This document shows, in pieces, positions 24,862 through 37,300 of a stretch of DNA of 64,000 nucleotides. Source of the DNA: Casuarina equisetifolia (Eukaryota > Streptophyta > Magnoliopsida > Fagales > Casuarinaceae); NCBI GenBank assembly GCA_028551475.1, contig CM052355.1:32877191-32941190 (forward strand). Reading direction: 5' to 3'. The notes under the pieces were generated by a model. The model made no database searches, had not been told where the DNA came from, and was given only the letters and a program-made list of their open reading frames with translations. Position 1 is the first letter of the stretch; every line of letters begins with the position of its first letter. Position numbers and translations under genes: made by a program.

Positions 24862-27215
24862 ATTCCTACGCTTTAATATGGAAGGACCATATTTTCTATG
24901 ACTAATTTATTACTCTTTGGGAAATAGCACTTTTTATTTTCATTTAAACAAGTACATGCACTTAAGAACTTAAAACCAAAAGGTCTTATACAACATCTGC
25001 TTATAGTTGAGCCAAGCACTTAAGAAATTTAAATATACTTTATTCAATAAATTTTCTTAAAACTTTTAAAAATAAAAATAAACTTTTAAAAATTTATAAG
25101 ATAAACTTAAATGAAATAAATATAATAGTCCCTCTGAAGCATTGATTAAGTGAGAATTATGCAAGATGTTAAACATGAAATTGTCTTACTTGGTCAAGAT
25201 TTGAACGAAGTCTTAAGTTTAATATTAAATAACTCATTTGAATGTAGATCGAGCATAAGTGGTACAAGTTTTCATACAATATAATTCTTGAATTGAATAT
25301 AATTAAAATACACAATATTTGAACAAAAATATAATTGTACTCCATGTAAGAACAGATATTATGCTAATTATTTGCAACTACAAGATCATATGCATGAAAT
25401 CCCCTCTTAATATTGACAAATATCATGCACAAACACAAAATCTAATAGAATTGAAATCAAAGCTAAAAAAATAAAATATTAAAATGAAGGTATCATTTGA
25501 TTACTCAAAAATAATCCATTCTTTTCCTTACTTTTTCATTGTTGATTAATTTCCTATCAAATTAGTTGAATCTTTATGAAGTATGTATTTTACATAATAT
25601 ACTAACTAGCAAATAAATTATGGTGGCCATTAATGTGAACATCAAAATATAAATGCACTAAAGAATTACGGAAGAATATTTGAAAAACAAGAAAGAAACG
25701 ACATAAAGGTTTATGTAATTTAGCCTTCGAGTTTTCTTTTACACAATAAACAATATTTCAATGAACTCTTATATAAAACTTGATTATCTAACATTAAAAA
25801 GTAGAACTATTTATAGAAAGCAAAAAGGTTTATATGTATATTATATATAACATTTTTAATGTGAACCTGATAAGCTTTCTCCTAAAATTTAACATTGGTC
25901 CCTCAAACTCAAGGAAAAAGTACAAGGAGATGCTTACCAATAACATAAAGTTTGGCATCACTTTGATATTCAACATGCATAACACCCTTGCAAAAAGATG
26001 TTGCAACCAATAAATAATATATGGAAGACATATTCTTTTTTATATTTATAAAAAACATGTCAACCTAACATTTCTTAACTCATAGCAAAAAGTCACCAAT
26101 TCTTAATACAGCTTATCCCCAAAAAAAAGGTTGTTCTAGTAAATTGTAAAAGCATTAAAAAGAATTGATTTATGCCCATTTTTAGGAAAAGGAAAAAATA
26201 GTTCTTGTATTTTTGAATGATAGATCTTATGGGACTAATCATTTGTGTTCAAATTATATTTAGCTTTATTTTCTTTGCACTCATTTGAAACTATCACTAG
26301 AAGATATTACTAGATTTAACTTCCCCGGTGCCAAGCATGACACAATCAAACACAAAAATACCAATTGTTGCCCTATAAAAGATTAAAAAAAAGTAAAAAT
26401 TATAGATGACATAGCATTTAATAGCCAAAATCTTAATTATCTTCTCAAATTCTTTGAACATCTACATGCCTAAAAGGTAGAAAAATAAAATGAAAATATA
26501 TCTCTTAGGTGCCACTCTATTGTTAGACATTTATCACAATTCTCAAAATATATCATTAAAATTAAAGAACATTTTGTACTCTCCACTCTCTAGGTAAGAA
26601 AAACTCCTAATACAATTATTGATAGCTACCCCACTATTGACTTTTAATGACGAAAGAATGCCAAACTTAACTATGTTTGCTTGTAAGTTCTTTTTCTTTT
26701 ATCTTCTCTTTACCAAAAATAGAAGTTCTTAATTCCAACAAAAATAGTTCTAGTTGTATTATTAGACTCATCATCATGAATTGAAACCAATGTATTAACA
26801 AAATTCAAGAATGAGACTTAAAGGTGAATGGAACAATCCTACACCCCTAAATGGGGGGGGGGGGACCCACCACCTTTTTCAAATCACAAGAACTTCATAC
26901 TAATTAGAAAAAAAGACCACCATCACAAAGAAGGCCAAAAGTAACCTTGAAACTTCATTGGCCATAAATGGGAACAAACTTCCGTTTAAATTTAACAAAA
27001 TGCAATGCATAAATTACTTCCATTAAGACGAACTCCAAGGAAATTTCTAAGAAGTCATGCTGCATATTGTTAAGCCTTAATTCGTATCCCTCAAATTTCT
27101 AGTCTCACACAATGATCAAAACTTTTCACTGAGAACATTTTTCTTTTTGTCCTTTATTACTTCCCTAAAAGGTTCTCCATCAAGCAACCAATTTCAGAAT
27201 TTCCCCACCTTCATG
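24862..27215. other. AT-rich spacer, no gene seen
   Basis: Strongly AT-rich, with no readable protein domain on either strand and no clear LTR. A run of about 12 G stands at about 26857-26868. Probably decayed repeat sequence. Confidence 0.45.
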
Positions 27216-27220
27216 GGGAG

Positions 27221-28498
27221 TGTTCGATGAAATCTAAATGCAAGTGAACATGTTAAACAAGTAATATAATGATAAGAAAGATATCGTCCCACAGAGATTG
27301 GTGATTACTAAACCAATTAATTACTAACAATGAACAACTTCTAGAATTTATCTAACAAATCAAATTGATAGATGATAGATTAACTAACTAAATCTAAGAA
27401 AACTAAATACAATAAATATGTTAAAGCATATGATTTCGCCATAATTACTATGTATTAATATTGATTATTTATGCTTGCAAGAGGGATAATATCTATATTA
27501 TGGCGAAACTTCCTAATTTATTTACTATCCTATGTCTAGGTATAGTAAACCTACTTAGTTCATTAATTCACTATATCTCTAAATGTGAATTGAAACAAAC
27601 CAAATGCATTAGGATTTGTGAATATTCCCAATTTACACCAAAAGCCAAACAAATAATATGGTATATGTCTATCCATATTTAATTTATGGCTATACATTAC
27701 AAGAAGCAACTGCATATCATCTCCTGTCGGTCTCAAATATGCAAATCATATCATTCAAGTGGTAGCTAATCACTTAAAAGCATTAAACATAGTAATATGT
27801 AACTTCAGATAAACAAAATATCTTGCAAAATATAATAATCATAAGATTCATACCATAATAATTAGGTTACATCGTAGCTCTAACAAAAGTAAACTAAAGC
27901 ATAAAGAAATAATGAGGAAGAATAATAATAAGAAATAAAGAAGGCATCTTGAATCCAAGAACAAGAAGTTTGTCACCCTTTTTGTCTTCTCTTCAAGAAT
28001 ACCTTGAATTCTTGGACTCTTTCTTGAGTTGTGTTCAATTTTCTCCTCCTTTTTCTTTTGCCTCTTCTCTTCTTTTCTCTTAAATAGGGTTTAGGTTTAG
28101 ACCTATTCTTATCCTAGTAGAATTAGGTTTTAGAGATCTAATACAATTGGGTTTTGAACTCTTAATTTAATTAGGTTTTGAACTCCTAATTTAATTAGGC
28201 TTTGAACTCTTAATATGATTAGGTTTTCTAATTATTTAGTAAACCCAATAACAATAAAATCTAATAACAATCATTCAAAGCCCAAGCCCATCTTGACTCT
28301 CTTGATCTTGATATTATGATTTTGCCACACAATAAGCATCAGGCTCTCCATATTCATCCCTTTTCTCCTTGTCTCCTTGTGCTACATAAACAAGATAAAT
28401 TTAGATAAATAAAGAGGAGTTCAAATATTTTCTCACAATTATTAAAGTTATTTATTACCTAAAATAGGTAAAATAACTCTATAAAAATAGAGTTATCA
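27221..28498 (-). mobile_element. Solo LTR of the T family
   Basis: On + it begins TGTTCGATGAAATCTAAATG and ends AAAATAGAGTTATCA, as the LTRs of element T do, and is flanked by the 5-bp duplication GGGAG (27216-27220 and 28499-28503). Length 1278 bp. It includes the terminal stem-loops (28455-28471 and 28473-28496) and a short repeat array at about 28117-28240 whose units differ from those in T. No internal sequence remains. Confidence 0.9.
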
Positions 28499-28503
28499 GG
28501 GAG

Positions 28504-29289
28504 TCGTGTAAGAGCCAAATTTTTCTAACCAACAAGAACCAAGGAAGACAAATTTAAATACCATTCAAACACACTAAGACTATTATATAAGATCACGTAC
28601 ACCCAGAGTGAACCTAAAGGACTGCTAAGACAACACCTTCAATGATGTGATGAACAACAATGATTTACAGTGGATACCTGTCAAATTCATGTAAGATGAA
28701 GGTCATTAAAGGCCGATTCTGGAAATCTAACTCAAAGCAACCATTGATAACATTTGCAACGGCAAGAAGCAAGCCTCTATGAAAATGTGGTCTTTCTTTT
28801 TTAATGACAACTAATTGGTATATTTCTTCACTTTTAATAACATCTAATATAAGGGCATGTGCATGACTCTAGAGTGTCACTCACGCTTCCCCCACCGCAC
28901 GACCCCCTGAACAAAAATTAAATTAAATTAAATTAAATAACATAAAAGTAAAATAAAATAAAAAGTTGAAAGGGAAAGAATTAGATGGCCATGTATCTTT
29001 ACCCCAACACTCCTATGGGTCCTCCATATAATTTGGTGTTTTCCTTTTCTTACTTTTGTTCTTTGTCAATTTTGCTTTCGGGGCTTGAATTATATTATTT
29101 TGAAGTTTGCTTTTAAATATGACATTTAAGCTTTTGAAATCTAATACATTACTTTACATGTGCTCTCATACTTTCATGTTAACATGGAAGAAGAGCTACA
29201 TTACTAATTGGATGGAAATCCTTAACTAACAAAATTGAAAATATAGATTATGATTTGATGAAGGGTCAAAGCTTGAGACAAATTGTGTC
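28504..29289. other. Spacer with no feature assigned
   Basis: AT-rich sequence containing an ATTAA-type simple repeat near 28918-28948. No coding signal seen. Confidence 0.4.
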
Positions 29290-30617
29290 CTTGTGTCACT
29301 CATTGTATCTTTATAGGTTATCCTCCTCTATGGTGAGAGTATCCGGTTTATGATCCTACTATTGGGTGGTTTTTTATCAACAACAATTTTGTTCTCCATG
29401 AGGATGTTTTCCTTTTCCAAATTGGCTTTTCCTTAGTTTGTGCTGCTTACAAGCCTCTAATAGTTTTTATTTGATGATGATATTTCATTGCTACCATTAC
29501 TATGCCTTTTTATGTTTTTAGTTTTCCTTTACAGTCTCTTTATGCTCCTTTGGACTCATTAGTAAGCCTTCCACGTAGCCTTATGTAGAGCCTTCCTACC
29601 CTCATGGCTCCATTGGTTAGTCCAAACTTCACTATAGATGACTCCCCAACACTTGTTCCCTATATGCTACCATTAGTGCACTTCACTTATGCTTAGACTC
29701 CTCCATTAACCTTGCTTCCAACTTCGACCCAGCTTCTATCCTTATGTGTTACCACTCTAGTTGTGCCACTTGGCTTTGCTACTTGGACTAATGATTATAT
29801 TTATACATGTGTTGCTTTTCCTGATTCTTATTATTTGATTAACTCTTATGTTGATTTTGACTGCCTTTTCTCAAAACGTCTCTGCTACATCAATTAGACT
29901 TCTATTAAATGGAGCCTTCTTCTTATTTTAAGATGGCTAAGGAGCCAAAATGGCAATATGCCATGGACATTGAACTTCGTGCACTTTCTAACGATCATAC
30001 TTGTGATATTGTTCCCTAACCCTCTTATCACCTGCTCATTAGATGAAAATGAGTTTATAAGATCAAATACTGGGTAGAAAATTCCATATTGCACAATAAA
30101 GCCCATTAAATAGTTAAAGGTTGCACTTAAAATGAAGGTTTCAATTACCATGATACCTTCTTCCTAATGGCAAAGGAGGGTATAGTTCATTCTTTCTTGT
30201 TATGGTTCATACATTAAATGAACACCATAATGCTTTCCTCCATGGTGATTTGAATGAAGAAATTTATATGGATCTTCCTCTATGATTATATAGATAATGA
30301 AAGTCTTAAGTTTGTCATCTTTGTAAATCTATAGACGAACTTAAGTGAGCTTCTCATCAATGGTTTGTCAAATTCACATTAGCACTCTTTTTAGCCAAAT
30401 TCAGACAACCTCAAAATGATTATGCCTTGTTTATAGGGTGAAATGATACTTATTCTATTTAATTGATCATATATGTGGACGATATGTTAATAATGGGTAA
30501 GGATGTCTTAACTATTAACCATTTTAAGAAATATTTGCCCTTTATATTTCATAGAAACAATTTGGGACCTCATAAATACTACTTGGGTTTTGACATTGTA
30601 TGCTGATAAAGGAATTT

Positions 30618-32243
30618 TGTTGGAAAATAGGGTTTTGTTGTGACTGAAAATATTTTCTTATAAATATCAATTCTCAAATTATGTTTTTCTAAATGTGCAA
30701 AAAGAAAAACTATAGGAAGTAAAAGGTGTACAAATTATAATATCAATTAATGATATTATAAAGTAACCGGGTTCTTATATTTTCTCATAAAATATATTCT
30801 TAAAGTATTTGTGACACATATTCAAATAAATGTTGATTATTTGAATATATTTATTATTTAAATATTTCTTCAAGAAATATGAAATATACTTGAATATATT
30901 TTAGGAATATGATACTTGGTTTGGTGAAATTGTAGGAACAATATATTAGCTTAAGTTCAATATATACAATACATTATAAATGCATTGATATTGGACCGAG
31001 TATTAATATTGGACTGTGTTGATATTGGACTGGATATACATGTTGAATATATATTATTACTGGACTGGACTTTTGCTGCTAGACTGTAAGAGTATAGGTA
31101 TAGCCCAAGTTCACGTCAGCCTGCCTGATCTCGTTCCCATTACGGTGTCACATTGATCATTATCAGAGGCTTCCTATTACGGTGTCATATTGCTTATTAT
31201 CAGAGACTTCCAATTACGGTGTCGTCTTGATCACATCAGAAGCTTCCTTGATACGCTTGCTAGCTACGACGTCGTCTCACTTAAGGGCACATAAGAGACG
31301 CTTATATCTTGAAGGGTCATGCCCTAGTTGTTTCATTCTTACCCCGACACTACCTTTGTCTCTCTCAAGCGCCGAAGCTTCAACGAGATGAATCTGGAGG
31401 ACACGGGTTGTCAGAATGGTCGGATTTTGAATCAAAAGGTTGAAATGAGGCTGATTTGAATCTATGGTGTAGGTTTGATTCAAAAAAAAGAAAACCCTAG
31501 ATTTGTTTCTATTTAGAGGAGATATGGTCGTGAAAGTTTTTCTCTTGATGATGAACATCTATTTGAAGCATTCTCTTTGTGAAGATAATCTACTCAGCTT
31601 ATTTACCATTTGATTCGAGATCATACATCATTCGGTGGCTTACAAGCTCTCGGTGATATTCAATTCTGCAGTTTAATCTTTGATTATATCATCAATTATA
31701 GCTTGTATAACATTATTTATGTGCTGATTTCACTTATAAACATTCTTTGCACATAAATCTTGAGGAAAATTTGAAACCCTAATTTCTCCAAATTGAGGAT
31801 TTCGTAATAGAAGCTTTGTATCTTGATATATTTGTTTGAATAGCTCATTTGATTAGCAATATCCCATAAACTGACATATTATTTGAGGATTTGCTATTGT
31901 ATATGATCTTTTGATTATTATTTGTATCTGGACTTGATAATTCATTTGAGAAGGAATTAGTTGAATTAGGGAGAACGTGTTCTCCTAATCAGATTGAGTA
32001 AAGGTGACTTCAATCAGTTGGATTGAAGGAGAAAAGGGTGGACATAGGACTTTAAGATAGAATGCCGAACCATTGTGGCAAATTGAGTGTTGATTCTTTT
32101 GTTCTTTCTTTGATTACATATTTCTATTTGATTGCATATTATCATACAAGTAATTAAAGTAATTGATTAGAATTTTTGAAAAGAAATAAGTTTTGGTACA
32201 ATAACAATTCAACCCCCTTCTTGTTAGGCCATAAAACCCAACA
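30618..32243 (+). repeat. Left LTR of Copia B
   Basis: Starts TGTTGGAAAATAGGG and ends CATAAAACCCAACA, 1626 bp. Contains three tandem 37-bp units (31139 to about 31249) built on ATTACGGTGTC and ATCAGAGGCTTCC. Confidence 0.9.
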
Positions 32244-33289
32244 ATTGGCATCAAGAGCCAGGTTCTCTGATTAAAAGGACTAACATCCTAGAGTAGATCC
32301 ACATTATGGCTTCTGAAAAAGTGTTAGCTGTTACAAGGTTTAATAAACCTCCTTTGTTTGATGGCATTAATTTTAGGCATTGGAAACAATTAATGCAAGT
32401 ATTCATAATAGGCCAAGATCCAGAAGCTTGGCAAGTAATCAGGAAGGGTATTACATTACCTGAAACTGATGAATGGTAAAAAAATGTAGCTAAAGTAATG
32501 GGGTTAAATGCTAAGTCCATGAACATAATCTATAGTGGTCTTAGAGCACATGAGTCCAACAAAGTGTCATCTTGCACCACCGGTAAAGAAATTTGGAATA
32601 AATTAGAGGTTATTTATAAAGGAACTAAAAAGGTAAAGTCTTCTAAGGTTAATATGCTTACACATGACTATGAACTATTTGTTATGAAAGATAATGAAAG
32701 TATTAGTGATATGTTTGGTAGGTTTACTAAAATTATTTCTGAACTTAAATTACTAGGAAAAACCTATACAAATGAGGAAATGGTGAGAAAAATGTTAGTA
32801 TCCCTACCCGAGAGTTGGGATCCTAAAAAGATGGCTATAGAAGAAGCTCATGACCTAGAGGTGCCAACCTTAGATGATCTGCTATGTTCTCTTAAGACTC
32901 ATGAAATGCAGCTTATGAGAAGAGAAAAAGAAAAGGAAAATAAGAGATCACTTGCATTTAAAGTAGAAGTTGAAAAGGTTAAAGAAGAAGAGTCAGAAAA
33001 TGATGAAGTAGCTCTTATAGCTAGAAGGTTTAGAAAATTTCTGAGAATAGGCTTAAACAAAAACATAGGGAAAAATAAGAGAAAAGAATTAAATGAACCT
33101 AGGGAGAATGTGTGCTATGAATGCAGGAAACCATGACATATCAAGATTGATTGTCCAATGATTAAGAAGAGAAACAGCAAGAACAAAAAGAAGGTAATGA
33201 TTGCTACCTGGGATGATGACAACTCCTCATCTGATCACTTGCATTTAAAGTAGAGCCGTTCAGGCCGTTTTCGACCTGAATAGCAGGAT

Positions 33290-33560
33290 CGACCCGCTTC
33301 GTGGGTCATCTGGGTCTGACCCAATAGGGCTGGACCCGGGTCAGGATGGTCCGACTCATTCGGGTCGGGTCGGCCTGGCCCTTCAGGGTGTGCCCGATCC
33401 GGCCCATTCGGGTTGGTCATGGTCCAGCCCATTCGGGTCACCGGTTCGGCCCATTCAGGTCAACCCAATCTGGCCCATCTGGGTTAGGCCCATTTGGGTC
33501 AACCCGGTCCGATCCATTCGGGTCCATGAACCCGACCCGGTCAACGGGTCAACCTGACTC
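33290..33560. repeat. GC-rich degenerate tandem repeat with CATTCGGGTC words
   Basis: About nine copies of CATTCGGGTC or close variants, spaced about 15-27 bp and separated by GG(C/T)CC-type words. GC content is far above the surroundings. The Pro/Asp-rich short frames on both strands reflect the repeat. It sits between the gag of Copia B and the leader of Copia D, and I cannot tell which element owns it. Confidence 0.75.
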
Positions 33561-33639
33561 GGTCAACGGTAAAAAAAAAAGTAAACTATTTTGACCAGAA
33601 ACTTTGACTGGCGCGTGAGAGCGCGTGGATGGTCCAAAT

Positions 33640-34313
33640 TGAGTGCGGTTTGAACCAGAATGTGTATTTTTGAATAACGAACATTTTGATATATTATATG
33701 ATATATTTTATATATTTTTTTCAGTCTTTTTTGATACTTTAAAGTTTGGAGCATGTATGTTGACATCTTGTTTATTTTCTTACATGCTTAAGTTTGTTTA
33801 TAGACATACTCTGTATGCTATTATAGTATATGTAATTGAAGCATGCATTTAGTTGAATCTGTTAAAGTGTTAATTCATATTCTAATGAATACATAAAGCA
33901 TGTCTCGCAGTATGAGAATGATCCAATTAGGTTGTGATTGCCAAAGTGACACAACTTAATTGTGTTTAAGTAATTTTCTCATGCGGATGGGACGTTTTTA
34001 GTTTTAGTATATAGTTATACTCCCAAAGAAGGTGATTATATATTAGAACATAAAGAGTTGCATAGTTAAAATGCATGTGTTTAGACTAATTGGATTAGTC
34101 TATACATCCAAAGGTGGTAGATTATGAAAATTAGAATATTCTCATGACCTTTACTATGCTGAGATTTTACATTGATTGTTATGTATTCTACCCAAAGGTG
34201 TTTACATGATAGAGTTTATGAATCTCCAAATATGTGATTGTATTTATATAATACTCGTATATTACTAATGTTGTATTGGCTCACTTTCAGTCACCTTTCC
34301 TATCAACAACCAA
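33640..34313 (+). other. Leader-like region before the gag of Copia D, with spaced CCAAAGGTG motifs
   Basis: About 670 bases without coding potential in front of the D gag start at 34314. CCCAAAGAAGGTG (34022), TCCAAAGGTG (34107) and CCCAAAGGTG (34191) recur at about 85-base spacing. This may be the untranslated leader of Copia D. No left LTR matching 38799-39248 was found. Confidence 0.4.
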
Positions 34314-37300
34314 ATGATTACTATTGAGACACTTACGGGTGCGAACTTTAAAAGATGGAAAGAGGATGTTATGTTTGCGATGGAGATGGCAGATGTACAT
34401 TCTGCTTTTACTATAGAACAGCCAGTTGCTCTTACTAAAGAGAGTACTGAAGAGCAAAAGAAAACTTTTAAATCATGGACAAGGAGTAATCGGATTTGTT
34501 TATTGTCCATGAAGAGATCAATCATGGATCTTCTTAAGAGTGGGTTGCCTGTGGACGGTACTGCTAAGGCATTTATGGAAGTTGTAGAAAGTAGGTATAA
34601 GGTATCTTCAAATGCTGAAACAGGGCAACTTCTTCAGGCATTATATGCCATGAGATATGATGGAGCTAGTGATGTAAGAGATTACATCATCAGAATGGTA
34701 GATTACCAATCAAAGCTTAAGGCTTTGGATGTTGCACTCCTTGATGCATGTGTTGTCCACCATGCTCTGAATTCGCTTCCTCCTGAATTTGGAATAATCA
34801 AGACTGCCTATAATAATCAGGAGGAAAGCTGGTCTTTTAATGATCTGATTGCTAAAGTAATAGCTGAGGAAGAGAAGTTGAAGCGAGACAAGTCGCATAT
34901 GGTAATGTATTTTCCTAATTCAAATGTGGGGAAAGGCAGAAGAGTAGCTGCACCAAGTCATCCAGGTATTCCTTCAACCTCTAAGAATGTTAGTACATCT
35001 GGTCATAAAGGTGGGGTCAAGAAAACACTCTTTAAGAAAGAGAGTGATCGTTGCTTCTTCTGTAAGAAGAAAGGTCACATGAAGAAAGAGTGTAACAAAT
35101 ACAAATCTTGGCTTCAAAAGCGTAAGCCAGCAGGTAATAGTTCTTTGGTTTTTGTTTGTGAATCTAATATATCTATAGCCCCATCAAGTTCTTGGTGGCT
35201 AGATACTGGTGCAACTAATCATTGCTTTTACCATTCAGGGGTTCATAAACAAGCGGAGACCAAGTAAAGATGAACTATGGCTTATAGTTGGGAATAATGC
35301 TAAAGTCCCTGTAGACTTTGTGGGAGATATTGTCTTAACATTAGATTCAGGTTTTCAAATGTTATTGAAGAACACTTTTTATGTACTGTCTTTTAGACGA
35401 AATTTAATTTTTGTTTCTGTTTTAGACATGGATGGTTATGCATTTGAAATAAAGAATTCAATGATTACTTTGTTTTACAATTCAAATAAAGTTGGATCTT
35501 GTGTTTTATCTTATGGTTTATATTAATTAAGCTTATCTCCTTATAATGTCTATAATATTGAAAAGGTTGTTTCCAAAAGGTCTTTACCTAAAGAGCAATC
35601 ATACATGTTGTGGCATAAAAGGCTTGGTCACATTTCTAGAGAGAGGGTGGATAGATTGATAAAGTCTAACATTCTTCCTCCTCTTAAAGATGATCTAATG
35701 ACATGTGTTGATTGTTGTAGAGGCAAAATGGTCAAGATAAAGAAAAAGACTGCAAATCGCAGTTCTGATCTCTTAGAGATTATACACACTGATATTAGTG
35801 GACCCTATACATCAACCTTATGCAGAAATGTATATTTTATTACATTTATAGATGATTTTTCCCGTTATGGTTACTTTATTTGATTAAGGAAAAGTCTGAG
35901 TCTCTTGATAAATTCAAGATTTTCAAGACTGAAGTCGAAAAACAGTTGGGAAAAATAATCAAGGTTGTTAGGTCAGATAAAAGGGGAGAATACTATGGCA
36001 AACATGGCGATGCTGGACAGCTTAAAGGCCCGTTTGCTAAATATTTAGAAGACTCTAGAATAGTTGCTCAATTTACAATGCCAGGGAGTCCTGAACAAAA
36101 TGGTGTAGCTGAAAGACGTAACAGGACTCTTATGGATATGGTGAGAAGTATGATTAGTAGAACTAATTTACCTGGTTTCTTATGGGGAGAAGCTTTGAAA
36201 ACAACTCTTTATATACTCAATCGAGTACCCACAAAAGCTGTTCCGCTTACGCCATTTGAGTTGTGAACTGGTCGTGTACCTAGTTTAAACCATTTAAGAG
36301 TTTGGGGATGTCCTACAAAGGTAAGATTGTATAATCCAACTCTAGGCAAGTTGGATTCAAGGACTACAAGATGTTATTTTGTTTCTTATCCTGACTATTC
36401 TAAGGGATATCATTTTTATAACCCATCTGGAGGGACTAGAATTGTAGAGTTTCAAACTGTAAAGTTTTTGGAGCTTGATGTAGCGGAAAATGTTGTAAGT
36501 ACTCCTTCACCAATTCAGGATGCAGATGTAGTAGGCACGTCTGTGACGTTTTCTTTACCTACTCAAGCAATAGAAGTGCCTATAGTACCAACTGTAAGGA
36601 CTTCTGAGTCTTCATCATCTGTTATAGATCCAGTTGTAGAACATCAAGTGCAGAATCAAGATCCTGAACCTATACTTCGAAGATCAACTAGAGAAAGAAG
36701 GTTTGCAATTCATCTAGATTATTTAGTTTATTTGGGTGAACATGATTATGATATAAGAGTTATGAAGGATCCAATAACATATACAGAAGCAATATCAAGT
36801 TCTCAAGCAAAGTTGTGGTTAGATGCAATGCAAGATGAAATGCAATCAATGAAGCATAATGATGTCTGGGAACTAGTTGAGTTACCTGAATGTTGTAAAC
36901 CTGTTGGTTGTAAATGGGTATATAAGACCAAAAGGAGTTCTACTGGTCAAGTTGAAAGGTTTAAAACTAGATTAGTAGCAAAAGGTTTCACACAGAAAGA
37001 AGGAGTAGATTATAATGAAACTTTTTCTCCAGTATCTTCTAAAGATTTCTTTAGAATTGTAATGGCTCTAGTAGCTCATTTTGATATGGAATTACACCAA
37101 ATGGATGTTAAAATTGCTTTTCTGAATGGAACGCTAGATGAAACAGTGTATATGAAACAACCTGAAGGTTTTGAAATGAAAGAAGGAGAAAAGCTTGTTT
37201 GTAGACTTAAGAAGTCTATTTATGGATTAAAGCAAGCTTCTAGACAGTGGTAAATAAGGTTTGATAGTTTGATCACTTCATGTGGTTTTGTGGAGAATAG

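Noticed and set aside
26855-26870. Run of about 12 G in AT-rich spacer as a regulatory or telomere-like element
   Set aside because: Single homopolymer without repetition or context; could even be a sequencing artefact.
33235-33594. Pro/Asp/Gly-rich frames on both strands that look like a repeat protein
   Set aside because: They reflect the degenerate CATTCGGGTC tandem repeat; no start context or homology.
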